64,000 nucleotides of DNA from Oscillospiraceae bacterium (lineage in GTDB: Bacteria > Bacillota > Clostridia > Oscillospirales > Acutalibacteraceae), in contig SVNZ01000001.1 in NCBI GenBank assembly GCA_015066595.1, positions 62,001 to 126,000 of the forward strand. Direction: 5' to 3'. The position numbers were made by a program, and so were the translations under genes. This document shows positions 25,559-33,910 of this stretch, piece after piece. The notes beneath the pieces are model-generated. The model saw only the letters and a program-made list of their open reading frames with translations, was not told where the DNA came from and made no database searches. How positions within the stretch are numbered: the first letter of the stretch is position 1; the number at the start of each line of letters is the position of its first letter.

Positions 25559-26677
25559 ATGCTCCAATTTGATGAACTTAGACTTTCACTTGAAGCTCTG
25601 CGTCCTGAAATCGATGATTTAAAATCAGCATTGGGACTGGAAAGTATGAAGAGCGAAATAGAACAGCTTGAAAACCGTGCTGCAGAGCCTGGCTTTTGGG
25701 ACGATATGGAAAATTCGCAGAAGATTTTACAGCGTACAAGCAACCTGAAAGCAAAGGTTGAGAAGTACGAAAAACTCGATATGCGATACGAGGACACTCT
25801 GGCTTTAATTGAGCTTGCTAACGAAGAAGAGGATTTAACTCTATTTGACGAAGCTCAGTCAGAACTTGATAATATTAAGTCGGATTTAGAAACCCAGCGT
25901 TTGTCAACTCTTCTGACAGGAGAATATGATGCAAACAACGCTATTTTGACATTCCATGCAGGCTCTGGCGGTACCGAAGCACAGGATTGGGCTGAAATGC
26001 TCTACCGTATGTACAGTCGTTGGGCTGCAGCACATGGTTTTAATGTTAAAGAAATCGACTATCTTGATGGTGACGAAGCAGGACTCAAAAGTGCTGTGCT
26101 TCTTATCGAAGGCGAAAACGCATACGGTTACTTGAAGAGCGAAGCAGGTGTTCACCGTTTGGTTCGAGTTTCACCGTTTGATTCTGCCGGCAGAAGACAC
26201 ACAAGCTTCTCTTCACTTGAAGTTATGCCTGAAATCAACGATGATATTAAAGTTGATATTCCACCGGAAGAAATCAAGATGGATGTGTACCGTGCATCAG
26301 GTGCTGGTGGTCAAAAAGTCAACAAAACTTCATCTGCTGTTAGACTTACACATATTCCAACAGGTATAGTTGTGGCATCTCAGGTTGAACGTTCACAGTA
26401 CCAGAACCGTGATGTAGCAATGAAAATGCTCATTTCAAAGCTTGTAGAAATCAAAGAGCGTGAGCATCTCGAGAAGATCGAGGATATCAAAGGTGTGCAA
26501 AAGGAAATCACCTGGGGTAGCCAGATTCGCTCATACGTATTTATGCCTTATACACTTGTTAAGGATCACCGTACCTCATTTGAAACAGGTAACATAAATG
26601 CAGTTATGGACGGTGAACTTGATGGTTTTATCAATGCATATCTTAAAAGCCTCAGCCTTGGCGAATTAGAAGGCTAA
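25559..26677 (+). CDS. prfB: Peptide chain release factor 2
   Basis: Protein of 372 residues, full length for RF2. The stop-recognition tripeptide region reads VSPFDSAGRRHTSF (SPF for UAA/UGA) and the peptidyl-hydrolysis motif is GAGGQKVNKTSSAVRL. RF2 genes in most bacteria have a programmed +1 frameshift near codon 25 (CUU UGA C) that adjusts RF2 level. Here the N-terminus runs through that point in one frame (LKSALGLESMKSEIEQLE), so this autoregulation is absent. GAGG lies 6-9 nt before the ATG. The mutase gene follows after 24 nt with its own ribosome site. Confidence 0.97.
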   Translation: MLQFDELRLSLEALRPEIDDLKSALGLESMKSEIEQLENRAAEPGFWDDMENSQKILQRTSNLKAKVEKYEKLDMRYEDTLALIELANEEEDLTLFDEAQSELDNIKSDLETQRLSTLLTGEYDANNAILTFHAGSGGTEAQDWAEMLYRMYSRWAAAHGFNVKEIDYLDGDEAGLKSAVLLIEGENAYGYLKSEAGVHRLVRVSPFDSAGRRHTSFSSLEVMPEINDDIKVDIPPEEIKMDVYRASGAGGQKVNKTSSAVRLTHIPTGIVVASQVERSQYQNRDVAMKMLISKLVEIKEREHLEKIEDIKGVQKEITWGSQIRSYVFMPYTLVKDHRTSFETGNINAVMDGELDGFINAYLKSLSLGELEG

Positions 26678-26701
26678 AAATCCCTTATAGTGGAGGTCAC
26701 T

Positions 26702-27910
26702 ATGAAATATTTAGTTATGCTGTGCGATGGTATGTCCGATGAGCCATTTGCCCAACTTGATAATAAAACACCTATGCAAAAAGCCTACAAACCTTGTATG
26801 GATAGTTTAGCTCAAAAAGGCGAAGTAGGACTGGTCAAAACCGTTCAAGACGGTATGAAACCTGGTAGCGATGTAGCTAACCTTGCGGTGCTTGGCTATG
26901 AGGCAAAACGCTACTATTCTGGTCGTTCACCTTTAGAAGCCGCAAGCATCGGTATTGATTTGAAGGCAACTGATGTCACATTTAGATGTAATCTTGTGAC
27001 TTTATCTGACGAGAGCGAGTATTCTGACAAAACCATGGTTGACTATTGCGCAGATGACATTTCTTCTGCCGAAGCCAATGTGCTTATCGAATATATTCAG
27101 GAAAACCTCGGAAACGACGAGTTTTCATACTATCCGGGTGTTTCATACAGACATTGTCTTGTGTGGGATAACGGTAAGATGGAGGGTTTGAGCCTCACAC
27201 CGCCACACGATATCACTGACAGACCTATCAAGGAATATATTCCACAAGGCGAAAACTCAACAGCTCTTTATGATATGATGGTTAAAAGCTATGAACTTTT
27301 AAAAGATCATCCATTGAATATTGAGCGTATTAAGCGTGGTAAACGTCCTGCTAACTCTATCTGGCTTTGGGGCGAAGGCACAAAGCCGGCACTTGATAGC
27401 TTCTATAGCAAATTCGGTGTTCATGGCAGTATGATTTCAGCTGTTGATTTGCTCAAAGGTATTGCTATCTGTGCAGATATGAACTCAGTGGATGTCGAGG
27501 GCGCAACAGGTTATATTGATACAAACTTCGAAGGCAAATGCAAAGCTGCTATTGATGAGTTCAAAAACGGTCAGGATTTAGTCTATATCCATGTCGAAGC
27601 ACCTGACGAGTGCGGACACAGAGGAGAGGCTGAAAACAAAGTTAAAGCTATTGAGTTGATTGATAATAAAATTTTATCTCCTGTTGTTGAGTTTTTGCGT
27701 TCTTATGATGATTTTGCAGTGCTTGTATGTCCTGACCATCCGACACCGCTGTGCATAAAAACTCACTCTTCAGATCCTGTCCCTTACTTGATTTATAGCA
27801 GTAGAGGAGAGCTCGACGGTGTGCCTGCATTTACTGAAGAAATAGCTCAATCAACCGACAACTTCATTTCAGAAGGTTTCACGATGATGGACTACTTTCT
27901 TACAAAATAA
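26702..27910 (+). CDS. ApgM-type cofactor-independent phosphoglycerate mutase (possible homoserine kinase variant)
   Basis: About 402 residues of the alkaline-phosphatase superfamily. MKYLVMLCDGMSDEPFAQL carries the metal-binding Asp, PGSDVANLAVLGYEAKRYYSGRSPLEAASIGI the catalytic Ser/Thr region, and HVEAPDECGHRGE plus VCPDHPTP the second metal site. This is the archaeal-type mutase family. The bacterial branch has also been proposed to act as a homoserine kinase, so 2/3-phosphoglycerate interconversion versus threonine synthesis cannot be decided here; there are no thr genes beside it. The ATG at 26702 follows GGAGGTCACT. It is probably co-transcribed with prfB. Confidence 0.88.
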   Translation: MKYLVMLCDGMSDEPFAQLDNKTPMQKAYKPCMDSLAQKGEVGLVKTVQDGMKPGSDVANLAVLGYEAKRYYSGRSPLEAASIGIDLKATDVTFRCNLVTLSDESEYSDKTMVDYCADDISSAEANVLIEYIQENLGNDEFSYYPGVSYRHCLVWDNGKMEGLSLTPPHDITDRPIKEYIPQGENSTALYDMMVKSYELLKDHPLNIERIKRGKRPANSIWLWGEGTKPALDSFYSKFGVHGSMISAVDLLKGIAICADMNSVDVEGATGYIDTNFEGKCKAAIDEFKNGQDLVYIHVEAPDECGHRGEAENKVKAIELIDNKILSPVVEFLRSYDDFAVLVCPDHPTPLCIKTHSSDPVPYLIYSSRGELDGVPAFTEEIAQSTDNFISEGFTMMDYFLTK

Positions 27911-27940
27911 TTCTATATAAGAAATATAACAGTTATAATA

Positions 27941-27972
27941 AAACCGCTTACACTGTATTGTGCAAGCGGTTT
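27941..27972. terminator. Bidirectional terminator
   Basis: AAACCGCTT/AAGCGGTTT extended by ACAC/GTGC, flanked by A- and T-rich runs on both sides. It serves the mutase gene and the TSCPD gene. Confidence 0.85.
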
Positions 27973-27975
27973 GTT

Positions 27976-28224
27976 TTATGATTCGATTGCTTCTTTTAGA
28001 GCTATTGACAGCTGATCAGGACAAGATGTGCCTCTGCCACCACAGTCAATACCTTCGAGCCTATCAATAGCGTCGTACACATCCATACCTTTTACTAGTC
28101 TTGCAACACCTTGAGTGTTTCCTGAGCATCCGCCCAGGAATTTGCACCCAACTATAACATCGTCTTCTATTTCAACCTCTATCATACGTGAGCAAACCCC
28201 ACGCGGAATATATGTATATCTCAT
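27976..28224 (-). CDS. TSCPD-domain protein, TIGR03905 family
   Basis: Protein of 82 residues ending GGRGTSCPDQLSIALKEAIES, the TSCPD signature, with GGCSGNTQGVARLVKGM before it. Small stand-alone TSCPD proteins resemble the C-terminal zinc-binding domain of class II ribonucleotide reductases, with cysteines at CKFLGGC, C in IDCGG and TSC. The function of the free-standing form is unknown; metal binding is inferred. GGAGG precedes the ATG. It is monocistronic. Confidence 0.9.
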   Translation of the reverse strand: MRYTYIPRGVCSRMIEVEIEDDVIVGCKFLGGCSGNTQGVARLVKGMDVYDAIDRLEGIDCGGRGTSCPDQLSIALKEAIES

Positions 28225-28395
28225 TGTTTTACCTCCATATTTTTTAGAAGATTATATTATCAAAGAAGTGATTAGTCAAGTTGTAGCTCTTTTCTAAAAG
28301 ATTTTTCAAAATACTATAGCACAATTTCATAAAATGTGATAAAATACAAAGACAAGTCCGAAAATATTCAAAAATTCTTATTGGAAGTTGATACG

Positions 28396-29400
28396 ATGTC
28401 ATATAAAATTAACTTGGGTGCATGGGGTAGCGTGTTTGCTGTGCCATCAGCTTTGGTTGACTCCCATTTAAAGCTTGCAACTGAATCACAGCTGAAAGTG
28501 CTTTTGTACATACTGCGTAATTCTGAGTCTGATAACTCAGTCGATAGTATTTCAAAGGCTACTTTAGTGCACCCAGATGAAGTCAAAAATGCTGTTGATT
28601 TTTGGATTGAACGTGGACTTGTATCATCAGGCGACAGTGGTTTGATTGTATCACAAGACAAGGGGGATGCTGCTGTTTATAGTAGCAATCAAGAAACCTC
28701 AAAAGAAGTGAAGCCTAAGACAAGAGCGATTTCACGTGCACAGCGACCTGATCCTATGTTTGTCTCTCGACGACTTACTGAAGATAACGCACTTGCTTCA
28801 TTGATGGACGAAGCACAAATTGCTTTGTCAAAACCACTCTCCAGCGGTGATACAGCAACACTTGTTATGCTCCACGATACCGACGGACTACCGTGCGAGG
28901 TGCTTGCGCTTCTCATTCATTATTGCGTTTCTATTGGAAAAGGCAATATGCGTACTATCGAGCGTATGGGTATCGCTTGGGCGAGCGAAGGTGTGTTGAC
29001 AATGGAGGCTGCTGAACAAAAAATTATGCGTTTGTCACAGTCTAACAATGCTTGGACACGTGTATCAAAACTCTTCGGTCTTAAAAACATCGGAACTCCG
29101 ACCAAGGCGCAACTTTCTTTTGCAGATGTTTGGTGCAATGATTGGAAATTCTCTGACGATATGCTTTTAGAAGCATATGAACGTTGCGTTGACCAAAAAG
29201 GCGAGTATAACATCAAGTATATCAACGGCATTCTTTTAAAATGGTACAATGCATCTATCTTCAATCTAGATGATTTACATAAAGCTGACGAAAATGGTGC
29301 GAAATCCCAAAAAGGTAAGAAATTCATGCAAGATAGCACAGAGCGTCATGCTTCCTATGATTTAAAAACCTTTGAAAGTAAGAGTCTGTTTAAAGACTAG
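28396..29400 (+). CDS. DnaD/DnaB-type primosome protein
   Basis: About 334 residues. An N-terminal winged-helix-like domain (SQLKVLLYILRNSESDNSVDSISKATLVHPDEVKNAVDFWIERGLV) is followed by a basic linker and a DnaD C-terminal domain (about 215-305) with EVLALLIHYCVSIGKGNMRTIERMGIAWASEGVLTMEAAEQ and the WCNDWKFSDDMLLEAYERC...IKYINGILLKWY motif. In Firmicutes such proteins remodel DNA at oriC and bring in the helicase. The ATG at 28396 is the first with homology; its ribosome site (GGAAGT) is weak. It sits 12 nt upstream of the DnaI-type loader, the expected primosome pairing. Confidence 0.9.
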   Translation: MSYKINLGAWGSVFAVPSALVDSHLKLATESQLKVLLYILRNSESDNSVDSISKATLVHPDEVKNAVDFWIERGLVSSGDSGLIVSQDKGDAAVYSSNQETSKEVKPKTRAISRAQRPDPMFVSRRLTEDNALASLMDEAQIALSKPLSSGDTATLVMLHDTDGLPCEVLALLIHYCVSIGKGNMRTIERMGIAWASEGVLTMEAAEQKIMRLSQSNNAWTRVSKLFGLKNIGTPTKAQLSFADVWCNDWKFSDDMLLEAYERCVDQKGEYNIKYINGILLKWYNASIFNLDDLHKADENGAKSQKGKKFMQDSTERHASYDLKTFESKSLFKD

Positions 29401-29412
29401 CGAGGTAAAATT

Positions 29413-30399
29413 ATGGCTTATAGTAAACAAATTTACGATATAGCAACTCAAAAACTGAATGACCGCAGAAACAGTGCACTTAATATGGCTGAATATCGCA
29501 AAAATAAGTTGTACATACAGTTTCCACGTTTGAGTGAAATCGACGCTGAACTTTCATCTGTAGCTGTTGATACCGCAAAAGCTGTGCTTTCAGGAAAAGA
29601 TGTAGCTACACAACTTAGTTCTTTAAAAGAAATAAGCTTAAATTTACAAAATGAGTACAATGAGATATTAACATCCAACGGATATGAAAAGAACTACCTC
29701 GACCCACAGTTTACTTGTGAAAAGTGCTTTGATACCGGTTATGTTGAATCTAACAACAAAACCCTCACTTGTGAGTGTTACAAAAATCTGTTGAGTTCTA
29801 CTGCGTGTGAACAACTCAACAAGATTTCACCGCTTTCACTTTCAACATTTGATAGCTTTAATCTCGATTACTACAGCGAAATACCGGATGAAAACGGAAA
29901 TGTTCCGTACAAGCGTATGAGCAAAATTTTTGATTTTTGTCTTGATTATGCAAAGAACTTCAAGCCGGACTCAAAAGGTATCTTGATGAAAGGTGATACA
30001 GGGCTCGGAAAAACTCACTTGAGCCTTGCTATAGCAAACGAAGTTATTAAGAACGGTTACTCAGTAGTATATGTTTCCGCTCCTGATATTCTGTCAAAAC
30101 TCGAGCGTGAGCATTTTTCTTATGATCATTCTGCAGAGCAGGAGCTGATGCAGTCTTTGATTGATTGTGATTTGCTTATTCTTGACGATTTGGGTACTGA
30201 GTTTACTACTCAGTTTAGCTCAACATCAATCTACAATCTTTTTAACACACGTATCAATATGGGCAAGCCTGTTATTATCAACACAAATCTCACAGGTGCA
30301 GAACTTGAGAAGACCTATTCTCAGCGTTTTGTATCTCGTGTGATGGCTTCTTGTTCTGTCCTTGACTTTATCGGACAAGATATACGTGCGAAAATTTAA
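29413..30399 (+). CDS. DnaI/DnaC-type replicative helicase loader
   Basis: Protein of 328 residues. An N-terminal helical and zinc-binding domain (CEKCFDTGY...LTCECYKN, about 110-135) is followed by an AAA+ domain with Walker A GDTGLGKTHLSLAIAN, Walker B LLILDDLGTE, sensor 1 PVIINTNLTG and the arginine-finger region YSQRFVSRVM. It loads the DnaB-type helicase onto DNA. GAGGT lies 9 nt before the ATG, directly after the DnaD stop, so the two are co-translated. Confidence 0.94.
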   Translation: MAYSKQIYDIATQKLNDRRNSALNMAEYRKNKLYIQFPRLSEIDAELSSVAVDTAKAVLSGKDVATQLSSLKEISLNLQNEYNEILTSNGYEKNYLDPQFTCEKCFDTGYVESNNKTLTCECYKNLLSSTACEQLNKISPLSLSTFDSFNLDYYSEIPDENGNVPYKRMSKIFDFCLDYAKNFKPDSKGILMKGDTGLGKTHLSLAIANEVIKNGYSVVYVSAPDILSKLEREHFSYDHSAEQELMQSLIDCDLLILDDLGTEFTTQFSSTSIYNLFNTRINMGKPVIINTNLTGAELEKTYSQRFVSRVMASCSVLDFIGQDIRAKI

Positions 30400-30417
30400 T
30401 ATTGAATATAAAAAACA

Positions 30418-30446
30418 GCCCACATCTTCATTTATTAGATGTGGGC
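30418..30446. terminator. Bidirectional terminator
   Basis: GCCCACATCT/AGATGTGGGC 10-bp stem with a 9-nt loop; the T-run is strong on the minus strand (GTTTTTT) and moderate on the plus strand. Confidence 0.88.
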
Positions 30447-30461
30447 TTACTTTATGTGTGT

Positions 30462-32072
30462 TTATCCGAGTGAATCCTTTTTGTTAGTGATAACCTGAGC
30501 TTCGTAACATTCAAATTTAGCTTCTATATTTCGTGGTAAAGTTTTCTTAGTAAATAAGCTGACAATAGGTACAAGTATTAGTCCGCCTATCATAGCAAAA
30601 ACGCCTGAGTACAGCGAGTTTTTGAATACAAAACCCAGAAATCCACCTTCAATAGAAAGCCAACCTACGCTGATACAAAGCTGAATAATTTCAAGTCCTG
30701 TACCAAAGATAAAGCTTGTAACAACCGCAGCTTTAGTGGTTTTTTTCCAGTATAGACCATATAGGAAAGGAGCGAGGAACGCACCTGCCAGCGCACCCCA
30801 TGATACACCCATCATCTGTGCAATGAATACAGAATCCTTCCAGATAGAGTCTTTCAATATCGCAATAACAGCAGAAACAGCGATGAAGAAGACGATGAAC
30901 ATTCTCATGATGAGTACGCTTTTTTTGTCATCAATTTTCTTCTTTTTGCCGATAGCTGGTTTAACCACATCGAGTGTGAGAGTAGAAGCAGATGTTAGTA
31001 CAAGTGACGAAAGAGTTGACATAGAAGCAGCAAGTACTAAAACTACAATCAAAGCAACAACAACAGGAGCTAGATTAGATAGCATAGTTGGGATAACCTT
31101 ATCAAACATAACAGCACCACTGTCAGAAATGAAACCTGCTTTTTGCATATCATCAGCATAAAGTTTACCGAAACCGCCTAAGAAGTAGCATCCGCCTGCA
31201 ACGATAATAGCAAAAACAGTTGAGATGATAGTACCTTTTTTGATAGAACCTTCATCTTTTATTGAGTAAAACTTGCCTACCATCTGTGGCAATCCCCATG
31301 TACCAAGTGAAGTTAAAAGTACAACAAATAGTAAGAACACAGGATCAGGACCAAAGATAGATATGTACTCAGAACCTGCCTGAATTCCTAGAGCTTCAAC
31401 AGCGGCGTTGAAACCGCCATTTTGTTGCAAAACAGATGCAATAACAGCGATAATACCAACGAGCATTATTATACCTTGAATAAAGTCGTTTATAGCGGTT
31501 GCCATATATCCGCCGAAAATTACATATACACCTGTGAGTATCGCCATAGCAACAACGATAGCCCAGTACGGAATAGCAAAAACATTATTAAATAGGGAAG
31601 ATAGCCCGTTGTACAGTGAAGCTGTATATGGAATCAAAAATACGAATACAATGAAAGAGGCAACGACCTTAAGCTTTGTGGAGTCGTATCTTTTTTCAAA
31701 GAAGTCAGGCATAGTCTTAGAGTTTAAGTGTTGAGTCATAACCCTTGTGCGTCGACCCAGTACAGTCCACGCCATCAGTGAGCCGATAAAAGCGTTTCCA
31801 AGACCTATCCAGGTTGAGGCTAAACCGAAATTCCATCCGAACTGTCCTGCGTATCCAACAAAAATTACAGCTGAAAAATAAGATGTTCCAAAAGCAAAAG
31901 CAGTCAACCACGGACCAACAGCTCTGCCACCGAGCACAAATGAGTTGACGTCTGTTGCGTGCTTTCTGCACGCAATGCCAACACCGATCATAAGTGCAAA
32001 GAAGCACAACAGCATCGGTACAGCAATGAGTACAGTAGTTGGGTTAATCTGTGTTGAGGATAATGCTTGCAT
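30462..32072 (-). CDS. Sodium:solute symporter family (SSS) transporter
   Basis: About 536 residues with 13 predicted membrane helices. Signatures are SFVLGGRAVGPWLTAFAFGTSYFSAVIFVGYAGQFGW (helices 1-2), YVIFGGYMATAINDFIQGIIMLVG, and the SSS-typical LLTSLGTWGLPQMVGKFYSIKDE. SSS carriers import sugars, amino acids, acetate-like or aromatic acids with Na+. The substrate is inferred from context only: it is divergent from, and shares operators with, the ligase-iorAB-paaK operon, so an aryl acid, short acid or oxo acid is plausible. The ATG at 32072 is chosen; its ribosome site is weak. A leader of about 50 nt carries one more copy of the operator. Confidence 0.9.
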   Translation of the reverse strand: MQALSSTQINPTTVLIAVPMLLCFFALMIGVGIACRKHATDVNSFVLGGRAVGPWLTAFAFGTSYFSAVIFVGYAGQFGWNFGLASTWIGLGNAFIGSLMAWTVLGRRTRVMTQHLNSKTMPDFFEKRYDSTKLKVVASFIVFVFLIPYTASLYNGLSSLFNNVFAIPYWAIVVAMAILTGVYVIFGGYMATAINDFIQGIIMLVGIIAVIASVLQQNGGFNAAVEALGIQAGSEYISIFGPDPVFLLFVVLLTSLGTWGLPQMVGKFYSIKDEGSIKKGTIISTVFAIIVAGGCYFLGGFGKLYADDMQKAGFISDSGAVMFDKVIPTMLSNLAPVVVALIVVLVLAASMSTLSSLVLTSASTLTLDVVKPAIGKKKKIDDKKSVLIMRMFIVFFIAVSAVIAILKDSIWKDSVFIAQMMGVSWGALAGAFLAPFLYGLYWKKTTKAAVVTSFIFGTGLEIIQLCISVGWLSIEGGFLGFVFKNSLYSGVFAMIGGLILVPIVSLFTKKTLPRNIEAKFECYEAQVITNKKDSLG

Positions 32073-32088
32073 AAATACAACCAACTTT

Positions 32089-32104
32089 CTTTAGTGATTT
32101 AAAG
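32089..32104. promoter_or_regulatory. Operator copy 3, CTTTAR-N4-TTAAAR type
   Basis: CTTTAGTGATTTAAAG, one of three 16-bp inverted repeats between the symporter and the ligase operon; it lies in the leader of the symporter gene. Confidence 0.6.
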
Positions 32105-32128
32105 CGCTAAATATTAAATCCTGTAAAC

Positions 32129-32157
32129 ACTTTAACACTTTAAAGCGGCTTTGTCAA
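32129..32157 (-). promoter_or_regulatory. Promoter of the SSS transporter with operator copy 2
   Basis: TTGACA-17-TAAAGT on the minus strand. The spacer and -10 are covered by the perfect inverted repeat CTTTAA-CACT-TTAAAG (32130-32145 on the plus strand). Confidence 0.75.
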
Positions 32158-32193
32158 TAGTTTTTTTGAAATAAAATTTTTATTTACCAACTG

Positions 32194-32222
32194 TTGACTT
32201 TTACGCTTTAAAATGTTAAAAT
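32194..32222 (+). promoter_or_regulatory. Promoter of the ligase-ior operon with operator copy 1
   Basis: TTGACT-17-TAAAAT. The spacer contains CTTTAA-AATG-TTAAAA (32206-32221) in the same register relative to -35 and -10 as in the divergent promoter, so one repressor should shut both. Confidence 0.75.
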
Positions 32223-32255
32223 ATCCCTAGTTTTTTAAAATGAGGTAAATTGTTT

Positions 32256-33893
32256 ATGACAATAGTTGACTTACTTGAAAAGAATGCCAGAGAGTTCCCA
32301 CACGACACTGCGCTGGTGGAGATTAACCCTGAACAACCCGAAACTCGAAGGTTGACATGGAATGAGTATGAGCTCGTTGAGCCTACTCACAAAGTTCCGC
32401 ACTACAGACGTGAAATCACATGGGGAGTTTTCAACGAGAAAGCTAACCGATGTGCAAATATGCTTATGCAAAACGGTATAGGTAAGGGCAAAAAGGTTGC
32501 TATTCTCCTTATGAACAGCCTTATGTGGCTTCCTATATACTTTGGTATATTAAAGACAGGAGCGCTTGCAGTACCGCTCAATTTCAGATATTCACCTGAC
32601 GAAATTGACTATTGCTTGGAGCTGGCTGAAGCTGACGTTCTTATTTTCGGTGCTGAGTTTATCGGTCGAGTAGAGCGTATTGCTAACAAAGTCTCAAAGC
32701 GTTGCACCCTTATATACTACGGTGGCGGATGCCCTCCGTTTGCTGATGATTATCGTGATCTTGTATCTGAACATTCCGGCACATTCCCTGAGTGCACTCT
32801 CAAAGAGTCTGACGATGCGGCTATTTATTTCAGTTCTGGTACAACAGGCTTTCCAAAAGCTATCTTACATAACCACGAAAGCCTGATCCACTCTTGTAGA
32901 GTTGAACAGAATCACCACAGCCAGACAAAAGATGACTGCTTCCTTTGTATTCCACCGCTTTACCACACAGGTGCTAAAATGCACTGGTTCGGTAGCCTGC
33001 TGACTGGTTCAAAAGCTGTTATATTAAAAGGTACACAGGCAAAGAACATATTAGAAGCAGCAAGCTCTGAAAAATGTTCTATCGTTTGGTTACTGGTGCC
33101 TTGGGCACAGGATATTTTAAACGCTCTTGACAGAGGCGAAATCAACCTTGATGACTACGATCTTTCTAATTGGCGTTTGATGCATATAGGTGCTCAGCCT
33201 GTACCGCAAAGCCTTATCAAGCGTTGGCTCGAGTATTTCCCTGATCACCAGTACGATACCAACTATGGTCTGTCCGAATCCATCGGTCCAGGTGCTGTGC
33301 ATCTTGGTGTCGAAAACGTCCGCAAAGTCGGTGCTATTGGTGTACCGGGTTATGGTTGGGAAGTCAAGATTGTCGATCCTTCTGGTGTCACAGTAAAACA
33401 GGGCGATGTTGGTGAGCTTTGCCTCAAAGGCCCGGGTGTTATGACTTGCTATTATCGTGACGAAGAGGCTACCGCATCAACACTTAAAGACGGTTGGCTT
33501 TATACTGGCGATATGGCTATGCAGGATGACGAAGGCTTTATCTACCTTGTTGACCGCAAAAAGGATGTCATTATCTCAGGTGGCGAAAACTTATATCCTG
33601 TTCAGATCGAAAACTTCCTTGCAGCACATAGCAAGATCAAAGATGTTGCTGTTATTGGTTTACCTGACACACGACTCGGCGAAATTGCTACAGCTATTAT
33701 TGAAGTAAAACCAGATATGACTTGCACTGAAGAAGAAATTAACGAGTTCTGTCTTGATTTACCTCGATACAAACGTCCGCGACGTATTATTTTTGCAGAT
33801 GTTCCACGCAACCCTACCGGCAAGATCGAAAAACCAAAGCTTAGAAAGCTCTATGGTGGAGAAGGTCTTGTAGATTCACAAAATAAATCATAA
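32256..33893 (+). CDS. Class I adenylate-forming acyl-CoA ligase
   Basis: About 545 residues with the ANL motifs: A3-type YFSSGTTGFPKAILHNH, NYGLSESIGPG, the DGWLYTGDMA core, DRKKDVIISGGENLYPVQIE, and C-terminal NPTGKIEKPKL with the catalytic lysine. It forms an acyl-AMP, then an acyl-CoA, from a carboxylic acid. The N-terminal part has an unusual insertion of about 30 residues (RRLTWNEYELVEPTHKVPHY) before the usual TWGVFNEKANRCAN. The first gene of a five-gene operon with iorAB, paaK and an ACT protein, it probably handles aryl or branched short acids made from 2-oxo acids. The ATG at 32256 has GAGG 10 nt upstream. Confidence 0.9.
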   Translation: MTIVDLLEKNAREFPHDTALVEINPEQPETRRLTWNEYELVEPTHKVPHYRREITWGVFNEKANRCANMLMQNGIGKGKKVAILLMNSLMWLPIYFGILKTGALAVPLNFRYSPDEIDYCLELAEADVLIFGAEFIGRVERIANKVSKRCTLIYYGGGCPPFADDYRDLVSEHSGTFPECTLKESDDAAIYFSSGTTGFPKAILHNHESLIHSCRVEQNHHSQTKDDCFLCIPPLYHTGAKMHWFGSLLTGSKAVILKGTQAKNILEAASSEKCSIVWLLVPWAQDILNALDRGEINLDDYDLSNWRLMHIGAQPVPQSLIKRWLEYFPDHQYDTNYGLSESIGPGAVHLGVENVRKVGAIGVPGYGWEVKIVDPSGVTVKQGDVGELCLKGPGVMTCYYRDEEATASTLKDGWLYTGDMAMQDDEGFIYLVDRKKDVIISGGENLYPVQIENFLAAHSKIKDVAVIGLPDTRLGEIATAIIEVKPDMTCTEEEINEFCLDLPRYKRPRRIIFADVPRNPTGKIEKPKLRKLYGGEGLVDSQNKS

Positions 33894-33910
33894 ATTTGAG
33901 AGGTCCAGAT

